Positions 56,224 to 64,000 of a stretch of 64,000 nucleotides of DNA are shown here, piece after piece. Origin of the DNA: an uncultured Acidimicrobiales bacterium (GTDB lineage Bacteria > Actinomycetota > Acidimicrobiia > Acidimicrobiales > SHLQ01). How positions within the stretch are numbered: position 1 is the stretch's first letter; every line of letters starts with the position of its first letter. Under the pieces are notes generated by a model. It saw only the letters and a list, made by a program, of their open reading frames with translations, made no database searches and was not told the origin of the DNA. Where the stretch lies: assembly GCA_938015295.1 (NCBI GenBank), contig CALLQB010000010.1:26544-90543 (forward strand), read 5' to 3'. Both the position numbers and the translations under genes were made by a program.

Positions 56224-56955
56224 TTAGCCGCTGCACCGCAGGCGCCCGATCTTCACCGGCACCCCGTCGCTGTAGTGCACAAGTGGTTCTGTTGAAGGCG
56301 CTGGCAGTCCAGCCGCAACGACGAGTCCATCGTCGAGTTCTGTCAGGCTCGCCCGTTGAAGCGGCCAAGCCGGATGATCGACGCTGCCGTGATAGAGGCG
56401 GCCGCGCCACGATGTCGACATCCCCCATCGTGCGGTCAGGAACAGCTCGAGAGAGGTCTCCTCGCCAGAAGCAATAGCCGCACCAGGGGTGATAGCGAAG
56501 CGGGTCCGTTCCCGTTTCGGTGATCGTCTGCGAGCCTCATAGACCCAGCTCTCGCCGGATTTCGTTACCGAACACTTTCCCCATCTGTAGGGCAAACCAA
56601 ACAGTTTCTGGGCGACGAGCACTGGCGCATAGCGATTGATGTCGAGCGAGAAGAACCAGACGTCGCGCCGCCCGTCGGGATCAATGACATAGGTTCGGAC
56701 GTTGATTTCTGGAAAGTTCGAGAGGTAACCGGCACCATGGCCACCTGTGGTTCGAACGTTCTGCATCGAAAAGCCAATAAGGCCAACCCAGGCATGGCCA
56801 CCAAAAACATCGACAGTAAGACCGTGCGGCAGCAGAGCTTGGACAACTTCGGCGTCGTACCGCCAGTGGACGAAGCCCAGATGTTTCCACTCCTGGAGCA
56901 TCACCGGGCGCGCAACAGATCCTCGGGATTCAGCGGAAATTGGTTCGGCGGACAC
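56224..56955 (-). CDS. DUF2071 (YqjF-like) family protein
   Basis: WKHLGFVHWRYDAEVVQALLPHGLTVDVFGGHAWVGLIGFSMQNVR...FPEINVRTYVIDPDGRRDVWFFSLDINRYAPVLVAQKLFGLPYRWGKC. Confidence 0.9.
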   Translation of the reverse strand: MSAEPISAESRGSVARPVMLQEWKHLGFVHWRYDAEVVQALLPHGLTVDVFGGHAWVGLIGFSMQNVRTTGGHGAGYLSNFPEINVRTYVIDPDGRRDVWFFSLDINRYAPVLVAQKLFGLPYRWGKCSVTKSGESWVYEARRRSPKRERTRFAITPGAAIASGEETSLELFLTARWGMSTSWRGRLYHGSVDHPAWPLQRASLTELDDGLVVAAGLPAPSTEPLVHYSDGVPVKIGRLRCSG

Positions 56956-56981
56956 AGTAGGAGGAGTGTAGGGACTACAGC

Positions 56982-57413
56982 TCAGGCAGCGTGAAGCTCG
57001 GCGATGCCATCTGCAGCGCGTTTCGACATGTTTTCGAAGGCTACTTGCAGTCCACCGTCGAGCAATCGCAGCGGTCCGGTGAAGTTGAACTGTGCCGATC
57101 GGTGCACCAGGGACCCGCCACCGTTCTGTTTCACCACGATTTCATCGCGGGCGTTCACACGTCTGCTCGTTGCCTCAAGGACAAGTCGCGACTTGGGTTC
57201 GAACTCGACCACCTCGTACTCGAGATCGAACTGTCGCCCATAAAACGTGAAGATCACGGCGTACTTCGCTCCGAGTCCGGGGCCAATGCCGCCGACCTGC
57301 TCGACTGATACGTAGGCGGGGTTCCACTTGGCTGCGAGCGTGTAGTCAGCAACCTCGGCAAACACGAGGTCAGCACGCGCCGCGATTTCTGTCGTCGTCT
57401 CGAAAGCTGCCAT
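56982..57413 (-). CDS. SRPBCC/START-like family protein
   Basis: MAAFETTTEIAARADLVFAEVADYTLAAKWNPAYVSVEQ...YEVVEFEPKSRLVLEATS... Confidence 0.8.
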   Translation of the reverse strand: MAAFETTTEIAARADLVFAEVADYTLAAKWNPAYVSVEQVGGIGPGLGAKYAVIFTFYGRQFDLEYEVVEFEPKSRLVLEATSRRVNARDEIVVKQNGGGSLVHRSAQFNFTGPLRLLDGGLQVAFENMSKRAADGIAELHAA

Positions 57414-57486
57414 AACGGACCCATCGGCACCGTTCGGCAGGGTTCAAGGCTGTCGACGCCCACAATCGCAGCGACCAAGGGGACGG

Positions 57487-58989
57487 CTACGGCCAAACAG
57501 GTTCACCGAACGGCGACCGTAAGCCCATCTTGCCGGGGTTGAGGATGCCCGAGGGGTCGAGAGCATCCTTCATCGATTGGTACACACCAAAGCCAGAGCC
57601 AAGAGCGTCGGCGACGAAGCGCGAACGGTTGAGGCCAACACCATGGTGGTGACTGAGTGCTCCACCATTTGCAAGGACCGCACGGGTGCCGGCTTCCCAC
57701 ATCGCGGTGTAGTACTGCTCGGGTGTGTCGCCGCCAGTTGGCTTTCCGCCAAAGGTGAAGTAGAGACAGGCGCCATCGCTGTACGCGTGCGACTGATGCG
57801 CCGAGACTGCATAGGTCTTGCCGATAGGCGACATGGCAGCGATGGTGTCTCGGTAGATTGCGTCGAGTCGGCTCCAGGGTCCGGCGACCTCCATCGTGTC
57901 GACCACGAGCCCGCCCCCGATCAGCGATTCAAGGGCACTCACATCGTTCCGGTGCCCCATCCACGAATCAACAAGGTCGTCGCTCAGCCGCTCGACCGAG
58001 GCGCACTCCTCGACAACCACAGCCAACGTGGCATCGGCAATCAGCGGATCGGCCTCATCAAAAACCAACAACACGTTGCGGCCTTCGCCGGTTTTGTAGC
58101 CACGGTCGCTTTCGATTTCGTCGTACAATCGAAGCACCGCGGGCCGGGCGCCGCGTCGGAGAATGCGACGACAGGCGTCGAGTCCCTCAGAAAACGTCGA
58201 GAACGCCCATGCCCCCTGCACCGTATGTGTTGGACGCACACTGGCCTTGAGGGTGACTTCGGTGATGATGCCAAGCGTGCCCTCGCTACCAACAAAGGTC
58301 TGGGTTAGATCCGGCCCCGCAGCCTGCCGCGGTTGGCCGCCCGTGCGTACCACTTCGCCGCTGGCCAGAACTACCTCGAGGCCGGCCACGAGGTCCTCGA
58401 TCTTTCCGTACCTCGTCGAGAACTGCCCTGCGCCGCGGCATGCTACCCAACCACCAACGGTCGCAAGCGACATCGACTGTGGCCAATGCCCAATCGTGAG
58501 GCCGTAGTCGGAGCCGAGCTCTGCCTCAAGGTGATCGCCATAGGTTCCGGCGCCGACACGAACAAGAAGCGACGTGTCGTCAACATCGACGATGCCGGCA
58601 AGCGCATTGGTGTCGAGCGTTACCCCGCCATGTACGGGCACCACTCCCCCGCAGACGCCACTGCGCCCGCCCGCTGCGGTAACGGCAATACCGTGAGCGT
58701 TGCACAAGGCGAGCACGCTCGACACCTGCTCGGTCGATGTTGGCGACACAACTGCGGCGGCCCGGGCCGGAACCTGTGCTTCGGTCGCCCAGATCATCGC
58801 AAGCGGCCACCAGTCGCGTCCGAATTCGGCGGTGAGTTCGTCGGACGTGACAACCTCGCAGATCTCCGAAAGCGCAGCCACTAGGTCGTCGCTAAGCGGC
58901 GGCGATGCGGCAAATCTCGACGAGGCCGATGCGGCACCTCCTGCGATAGCGATTGCCGGGGTGGGCGAAGCCGGTCCGAGGGCGGTCAT
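57487..58989 (-). CDS. FAD-binding (PCMH-type) oxidase, alkyldihydroxyacetonephosphate synthase-like
   Basis: VVSPTSTEQVSSVLALCNAHGIAVTAAGGRSGVCGG...GLTIGHWPQSMSLATVGGWVACRGAGQFSTRYGKIEDLVAGLEVVLASGEVV. Start set near ATG 58989; the track ORF extension to 59541 overlaps glpD. Confidence 0.88.
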   Translation of the reverse strand: MTALGPASPTPAIAIAGGAASASSRFAASPPLSDDLVAALSEICEVVTSDELTAEFGRDWWPLAMIWATEAQVPARAAAVVSPTSTEQVSSVLALCNAHGIAVTAAGGRSGVCGGVVPVHGGVTLDTNALAGIVDVDDTSLLVRVGAGTYGDHLEAELGSDYGLTIGHWPQSMSLATVGGWVACRGAGQFSTRYGKIEDLVAGLEVVLASGEVVRTGGQPRQAAGPDLTQTFVGSEGTLGIITEVTLKASVRPTHTVQGAWAFSTFSEGLDACRRILRRGARPAVLRLYDEIESDRGYKTGEGRNVLLVFDEADPLIADATLAVVVEECASVERLSDDLVDSWMGHRNDVSALESLIGGGLVVDTMEVAGPWSRLDAIYRDTIAAMSPIGKTYAVSAHQSHAYSDGACLYFTFGGKPTGGDTPEQYYTAMWEAGTRAVLANGGALSHHHGVGLNRSRFVADALGSGFGVYQSMKDALDPSGILNPGKMGLRSPFGEPVWP

Positions 58990-59053
58990 ACAGAACTCCG
59001 TAGGTCGATCGATGGGTGACATGGTGATTGATGAGCGGCACGTAGCGAGTACA

Positions 59054-60667
59054 TCAGCGAACAAGCGCGAGAGCTGATGCGGCCCGTTCGGCGGCAACCG
59101 AGGCGAGGTAAGCCGAAACATTGGCCGATGTCTCGGCGGGCGACCAACCGAGTTCGTCACGGAGGAGTTCGGCAACACGGGGTGCGGCTTCGGCCGATGC
59201 GGCGAGGGTTCGGAAGCGCATCTGGGTTCGTCTTTCGAGGACATCGTCAAGACTGCGAGCCATTTCGTTGCGGACCGCGTGGACGACCTCAGCCTGCAGA
59301 TAACGAGAGCCAGACGCCAAAGGTTCGGCCAACGCTGCATCACCCGACATGAGGCGTTCAACCGCTGCTGCTTCGCTGCCGTAGCGTTGGGCAAGGTGGC
59401 TCTGTGCGAGGTCGGGCGCAGCGCCGAGCAACGCGACCTTCTTCGTTCGACATGGTCGCGGACGTTCGCCCAACACCTCAAGCGCCACGTCGACGGTATC
59501 GGAAGCCATCGCCCGATACGTGGTGAGTTTTCCGCCGGCAACGGTGATCATTGATTGCACCGAAACCGACACCGCGTGGCGGCGCGACAGGTCGGCGGTG
59601 CGCTTGGTTTTTGCACCCGCAGGCGCTGCCCCCTGCACCAGTGGCCGCAACCCGGCCCAGGTACCCGTGACATCAGCGGGAGTCAGGTGCGTGGTGAACC
59701 ACCGGTTGAAGCCATCGAGCAGGTACTCGACGTCGGCAGGGGTGCACGTCGGATGATCGGCGTCGCCATCGAAGTCGGTATCGGTAGTGCCGATGTATGC
59801 CTGGTCACCCCAGGGAACCACGAACACCGATCGCTTATCGCGGGTTGCTAGGCCCGAAACCGCCACGGTGTTGCCGACCAACGAAAGCGGAACCGTCAGA
59901 TGCACGCCCTTTGCCGGCCTCATGGTGTTGGAGGCTTCGCCGCTGGCGAACCCAAGCAGATCGTCGGCCCAGATGCCGGTGGCGTTGATGACCGAGCCAG
60001 TCGAGATGGTGAAGGCGTCGCCGTCGCACGAAACGTCGACGCCTCGGATCCGTCCGTCGATGTTCCGTTGGAAGCCGGTGACGCCGACATAGTTCGCAAC
60101 CGCTGCCCCTCGCGACGCAGCAGTTCGCGCCAACGTAAGGGTGAGTCGAGCATCGTCGGTCAACGCGTCGTAGTAGAGGTAAGCGCCCCCAAGCTTCTCG
60201 GCGTTGAGGGTTGGGGCTCGCTCGAGCGCTTCGTCAGCGCTGATTCGTTGATGCAGCTTGCCGATTCGAGCACCACCGGTGAGATCGTAGGTCCACAAGG
60301 CAGACCCGAACGCCTTCGACAACTTCTTCGGGATGACACCACCAGAACCGAACAACGGAATCAGGTGAGGCATGATCCGTACAAGATGTGGGGCATTGCG
60401 AAGCAGCCTCTGGCGTTCGGCTAGAGCTTCGTACACGAGCCCGATCTCGCCCTGCTGCAGGTAGCGCAGGCCACCGTGCACCATCTTCGACGATTTCGAG
60501 CTGGTACCCGAAGCAAAGTCGCCCCGATCGATCAGGGCGACTCGCAGCCCGCGGGTTGCGGCGTCGAGTGCACAACCAGCACCGGTGATGCCAGCGCCAA
60601 CTACCACGACGTCGAAATATTCGTCACTGAGGCGTGAAAGGTTCGTTGATCGATCGAAAGCCAGCAC
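59054..60667 (-). CDS. glpD: Glycerol-3-phosphate dehydrogenase (FAD-dependent)
   Basis: FDVVVVGAGITGAGCALDAATRGLRVALIDRGDFASGTSSKSSKMVHGGLRYLQQGEIGLVYEALAERQRLLRNAPHLVRIMPHLIPLF. Confidence 0.95.
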   Translation of the reverse strand: MLAFDRSTNLSRLSDEYFDVVVVGAGITGAGCALDAATRGLRVALIDRGDFASGTSSKSSKMVHGGLRYLQQGEIGLVYEALAERQRLLRNAPHLVRIMPHLIPLFGSGGVIPKKLSKAFGSALWTYDLTGGARIGKLHQRISADEALERAPTLNAEKLGGAYLYYDALTDDARLTLTLARTAASRGAAVANYVGVTGFQRNIDGRIRGVDVSCDGDAFTISTGSVINATGIWADDLLGFASGEASNTMRPAKGVHLTVPLSLVGNTVAVSGLATRDKRSVFVVPWGDQAYIGTTDTDFDGDADHPTCTPADVEYLLDGFNRWFTTHLTPADVTGTWAGLRPLVQGAAPAGAKTKRTADLSRRHAVSVSVQSMITVAGGKLTTYRAMASDTVDVALEVLGERPRPCRTKKVALLGAAPDLAQSHLAQRYGSEAAAVERLMSGDAALAEPLASGSRYLQAEVVHAVRNEMARSLDDVLERRTQMRFRTLAASAEAAPRVAELLRDELGWSPAETSANVSAYLASVAAERAASALALVR

Positions 60668-60722
60668 CGCGACAATCTAGCCATCTTCACCAACGACCGA
60701 GTCACCAACTAGAAACAACGGA

Positions 60723-61571
60723 GTGACCACATCTTTTCGTAGCGTTCTCTTTGCGCCCGGCAACAAGGGCGACATCCTCAAAAAACTCCCGCGGTCAGCA
60801 CCCGATGTTGCCGTGCTCGATCTCGAAGACGCCGTGCCGGCTGCCAACAAGGAAGAGGCTCGCCTGATCACCGCGGAAGTTGGTGCTGAACTAACGGCCA
60901 TCGACGGCGGTCCAGCCGTTTTCGTACGGATCAATGCGGTGGCTAGCGAGTTCTTTCTCGACGACTTCGCTGGGGTCCCAGTCGGTGCGACCGGTGTTGC
61001 GGTGCCCAAGATCGAATCGCTCGCCGACGTCGACGCAGTTGCCGAGCAGCTCCAGGCCCGCGGCAGAGATGACGTAGCTATCATGGCGGGACTCGAGACA
61101 GCACTCGGTGTCCACCGTGCGGCCGATATTCTCAACCACCCGGCGGTGTCGTCGGTCTACTTTGGTGCCGAAGATTTCATCGCCGATATGGGAGGCGTGC
61201 GCACGGCGGCGAACACCGAGGTGCTGTACGCCCGCAGCGCCGTAGCGCTCGCGGCCCGGATCAACGGGGTGGCATCGATTGACCAGATCGTTGCCGACTT
61301 CGGCGACGGAGAGCGGTTCACCGGTGAAGCTGCTGTCGCAAAGTCGCTCGGCTTCGCGGGAAAGCTCTGTATCCATCCTTCGCAGGTGGCTCTCGCCAAC
61401 GAGGTGTTTACCCCAAGCGCAGCCGAGATCGAACAGGCAAGACTTCTCGTTGCTGCCTACGATCAGGCATTGTCTGAGGGCAACGCCTCGATCGCGTACG
61501 AGGGACAGATGATCGACGAGGCGTTGGTGCGCCGAGCCCGTGCGATTTCTTCACGTAGTCGCAGAATCTGA
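60723..61571 (+). CDS. HpcH/HpaI aldolase / CitE-like CoA ester lyase (GTG start)
   Basis: RSVLFAPGNKGDILKKLPRSAPDVAVLDLEDAVPAANKEEAR...VGATGVAVPKIESLADVDAV...VYFGAEDFIADMGG...GFAGKLCIHPSQVALANEVFTPS. Confidence 0.93.
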   Translation: MTTSFRSVLFAPGNKGDILKKLPRSAPDVAVLDLEDAVPAANKEEARLITAEVGAELTAIDGGPAVFVRINAVASEFFLDDFAGVPVGATGVAVPKIESLADVDAVAEQLQARGRDDVAIMAGLETALGVHRAADILNHPAVSSVYFGAEDFIADMGGVRTAANTEVLYARSAVALAARINGVASIDQIVADFGDGERFTGEAAVAKSLGFAGKLCIHPSQVALANEVFTPSAAEIEQARLLVAAYDQALSEGNASIAYEGQMIDEALVRRARAISSRSRRI

Positions 61572-61637
61572 ATTCACCGCCAGCAGTCACCATAACTTTG
61601 CCACCATACGTTAGCCACGACGCACGAAGGATCGATC

Positions 61638-62102
61638 TTGATGCAAGCGCCCCACACCGGACGATGGTTTGAACAACTCGAGGTTGGGCTCGTGGTTGAG
61701 CACGCCATACGGCGCACCGTGACCGAAACCGACAACTTGTTGTTCACGACGATGACCCACAACCCGCAACCGCTCCACCTCGACGCCGAGTTCGCAGGCC
61801 AAACCGAGTTCGGTCAGATTCTCGTCAATAGCATGTTCACGATCTCGCTACTTGTGGGCATGACGGTTCCCGAACTCACCCACGGGACAACTGTGGCAAA
61901 TCTCGGGTTCGCGGAAACCGTGTTCCCGAAGCCGGTGTTCATCGGCGACACCATCCGGGCACAGACCGAAGTCATTGGTTCGCGTGCTTCTTCGTCGCGT
62001 CCGAGAGCGGGCATCGTGACCTTCGAACATCGGGCCATCAACCAACGCGACGAAGTGGTGTGTCGGGCACAGCGCTCTGCGTTGATGCATCGCGAACCCT
62101 GA
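61638..62102 (+). CDS. MaoC-like (R-specific hydratase) dehydratase
   Basis: [84 protein letters not shown]. Confidence 0.92.
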   Translation: MMQAPHTGRWFEQLEVGLVVEHAIRRTVTETDNLLFTTMTHNPQPLHLDAEFAGQTEFGQILVNSMFTISLLVGMTVPELTHGTTVANLGFAETVFPKPVFIGDTIRAQTEVIGSRASSSRPRAGIVTFEHRAINQRDEVVCRAQRSALMHREP

Positions 62103-62132
62103 AGCTCAAGCTACCGAGCGCCGCACCCGCGG

Positions 62133-63698
62133 TTAGGGCCAAGCCTTGGGTTCAAGGTCCCTTCGCAGCTCGTGCTTGAGGATCTTGAGCGTTGCGTTGC
62201 GGGGCAAGACATCGATGACTTCGAGTTGCTCGGGGATCTTTTGTTTCATGAGCCCAGCGGCGGTGCATGCCGCGACCATTTCGTCAAAGGTCGGAGCGTC
62301 TTGCCCGGGCGCTGGTTCGACAACTGCGCACACCCGCTCCCCTCGTTCTTTATCTGCGATGCCGATCACAGCCACCGCGCTCACCGACGCCAGACCATAG
62401 AGCACATCTTCGACCTCTTTGGCAGAGATGTTCTCGCCCTTGCGAATGATGACATCTTTGAGCCGACCGGTCAGCGTGATGTGACCATCGACGGTCTTCA
62501 CACCCAAATCTCCGGTGCGGAACCGGCCCTGATCGTCAAAGGCATCGGCCATGAGCGACTCATCGGTGTACCCCCGAAACAACATGTCGCCCGTTACCCG
62601 TACCTCGCCCTCCTCGCCATCCTCGAGGTCTTTGTTGTCGGGTCCGACAATAGAGACCGTGCAGCCGACCACCGCATGTCCTTCGGTGTTGGCGAGCTGC
62701 TCATCGGTGTCGTGCGGGGAGCCCTGGGCGATCATGGGACACTCGGTCATCCCGTAACCGTGCGACACTGGGATGCCCATTTCGTTCTTGACCTCGTAAT
62801 ACACCTCCGGCGGCTTCGGAGCGCCGCCCCCCGAAAGCAGACGCAGCGAGGGCACCAACGGTTCGCCGGGGTTCTTACGCTGCTCGTTGAGGAACATCGT
62901 GTAGAACGCTGTGCTGCCGCCAGCCATGGTGCCGCCGTGCTCGCGCAGCGCTGCCAGAACATCATCGAGCACAAACTTTTCAATCAGAATCGCCGGGAAA
63001 CCCGACACCAACATGGTCACCAAGTAGTCGGGACCGCCGATGTGCGCGTAGGGAAAGGCAATCGAACCAACATCATCGCCAGACATGTCCAACGCCTGGG
63101 CCAGCCCAATGCCGCCCGCAATGAGCGTGGCGTCGGTGTGTTGCACTCCTTTCGGGTCACTCGTCGTTCCGGAGGTGTAGTAGATCCACCGGACCGGAGC
63201 GTCGGCCGCAGCGACATCGGTCGCGACAGGCGGAAGTGTTGAGGGGTCACCGTCCGGAAGAAGGTCGTACACCTCAACAATTTTCGGGGTATTCGCTGCA
63301 TCGGCGGTGCAGTTTTTCACCATCTCGGTGTAGTCGAAGCCGGCCCAGGTACCTGGCACCAGCACGAGTTCGGCCGCTGTCTGGCGAATACAGAAGCCGA
63401 CCTCCTTTTCACGATAGATGTGAATGATTGGATTCTGCACCGCACCGAGGCGGCTCAGTGCGAAAGACGCGACCACCGTTTCGATGCGTGTGGGTAGCAC
63501 CCATGTGACTGGCGTGCCCTCGCGCACACCCATTGCGGCGAACCCCGCAGCCACCCGCTCGGCCTGATCTCGGAACTCGGCAAAGGTGACGATGCGCCCG
63601 TCGGCAGAGTCAATCAGCATCGGCCGATCGGGAGTCTGTGCGATTCGGTGTTCGAGCAGGGACCAAAAGCTGGTTGGAGAAGGGGTTTCGACGGTCAT
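62133..63698 (-). CDS. AMP-dependent acyl-CoA synthetase/ligase
   Basis: VRWIYYTSGTTSDPKGVQHT...VSHGYGMTECPMIAQ...RFRTGDLGVKTVDGHITLTGRLKDVIIRKGENISAKEVEDVLY. Confidence 0.94.
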   Translation of the reverse strand: MTVETPSPTSFWSLLEHRIAQTPDRPMLIDSADGRIVTFAEFRDQAERVAAGFAAMGVREGTPVTWVLPTRIETVVASFALSRLGAVQNPIIHIYREKEVGFCIRQTAAELVLVPGTWAGFDYTEMVKNCTADAANTPKIVEVYDLLPDGDPSTLPPVATDVAAADAPVRWIYYTSGTTSDPKGVQHTDATLIAGGIGLAQALDMSGDDVGSIAFPYAHIGGPDYLVTMLVSGFPAILIEKFVLDDVLAALREHGGTMAGGSTAFYTMFLNEQRKNPGEPLVPSLRLLSGGGAPKPPEVYYEVKNEMGIPVSHGYGMTECPMIAQGSPHDTDEQLANTEGHAVVGCTVSIVGPDNKDLEDGEEGEVRVTGDMLFRGYTDESLMADAFDDQGRFRTGDLGVKTVDGHITLTGRLKDVIIRKGENISAKEVEDVLYGLASVSAVAVIGIADKERGERVCAVVEPAPGQDAPTFDEMVAACTAAGLMKQKIPEQLEVIDVLPRNATLKILKHELRRDLEPKAWP

Positions 63699-63731
63699 AG
63701 GCAGGACTTTAGGCCGGACGGCTCATGCGGT

Positions 63732-63756
63732 CGAACAGACGTTAATTAGTCGTTCG
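63732..63756. promoter_or_regulatory. Interrupted palindrome upstream of the acyl-CoA synthetase gene (candidate operator)
   Basis: CGAAC-a-GAC-gttaatta-GTC-GTTCG in the divergent intergenic region. Confidence 0.5.
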
Positions 63757-63812
63757 GATTGTTGAATTTTCTGGCTAAAGAAAGGCGGGGCAACGCGTCG
63801 ATAGCAGGTGAT

Positions 63813-64000
63813 ATGCCTCGCCCCGGTGGTCCAACCCAAATGGACTACAAAAAAGCTGCCAAGGACGCAGAGGGACAGTCGTGGAACGGCCGTCCCGGAC
63901 TCGCGCGCCTCATCCGCTTCATCTTGTGGATCCTGCCCCTCGCCGGATCACTCACCTTCGGCTTCTGGGCATCACAAGAACTCCCCCCAGAAAAACTCGG
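63813..64000 (+). CDS. Membrane protein, truncated at right window edge
   Basis: MPRPGGPTQMDYKKAAKDAEGQSWNGRPGLARLIRFILWILPLAGSLTFGFWASQELPPEKL...; open frame to the window end. Confidence 0.55.
   Translation, partial: MPRPGGPTQMDYKKAAKDAEGQSWNGRPGLARLIRFILWILPLAGSLTFGFWASQELPPEKL

Noticed and set aside
58990-59541. N-terminal extension of the AGPS-like ORF into glpD
   Set aside because: Overlaps the glpD coding region on the same strand in another frame; a typical start exists near 58989.
62172-63242. 356-aa plus ORF opposite the acyl-CoA synthetase
   Set aside because: Antisense shadow; no family signature.
1-64000. tRNA, rRNA, CRISPR arrays, IS elements, prophage
   Set aside because: Scanned by eye for T-loop motifs, direct-repeat arrays and transposase motifs and found none convincing. 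A tRNAscan/Infernal/CRISPR search would be decisive.

Overview
The window reads as a high-GC actinobacterial chromosome segment; an Acidimicrobiia-like origin is my inference from gene order and protein style, not a database result. It is dense and mostly core. The left half carries rpsB (cut by the left edge), an M23 peptidase, a HelD-like ATPase, a WhiG/FliA sigma factor, xerC, dprA and comM/yifB. These are followed by rplS-trmD-rimM-KH-rpsP-ffh, a standalone Clp-N protein, ftsY, htrA and a two-component system. Next come MoxR/DUF58/VWA, smc, a mutM-like gene, rnc-acpP-plsX-rpmF-yceD, a DivIVA-like gene, coaD-rsmD, recG, a DAK2/FakA-like gene and rpmB. The right half is more accessory: ATP-type pckA, a glutamine-cyclotransferase lipoprotein, SDR/HIT/exonuclease genes and a three-gene DNA methyltransferase operon that includes a candidate nuclease. 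It also holds a TIM-barrel glycosidase-like protein, an amidohydrolase, CapA, CarD, UspA, an AGPS-like FAD oxidase with GlpD, and CoA lyase/MaoC/acyl-CoA synthetase genes. I saw no tRNA, rRNA, CRISPR array or transposase. The most interesting items are: (1) the methyltransferase / small ORF / putative nuclease operon at 45819-48659; (2) a MutM-fold protein between smc and rnc that appears to have lost every key catalytic and zinc-binding residue; (3) a nested inverted-repeat element between smc and that mutM-like gene; (4) a five-unit ~16-17 nt repeat array between plsX and acpP; (5) tandem repeats in the coaD leader; (6) back-to-back hairpins between carD and uspA.
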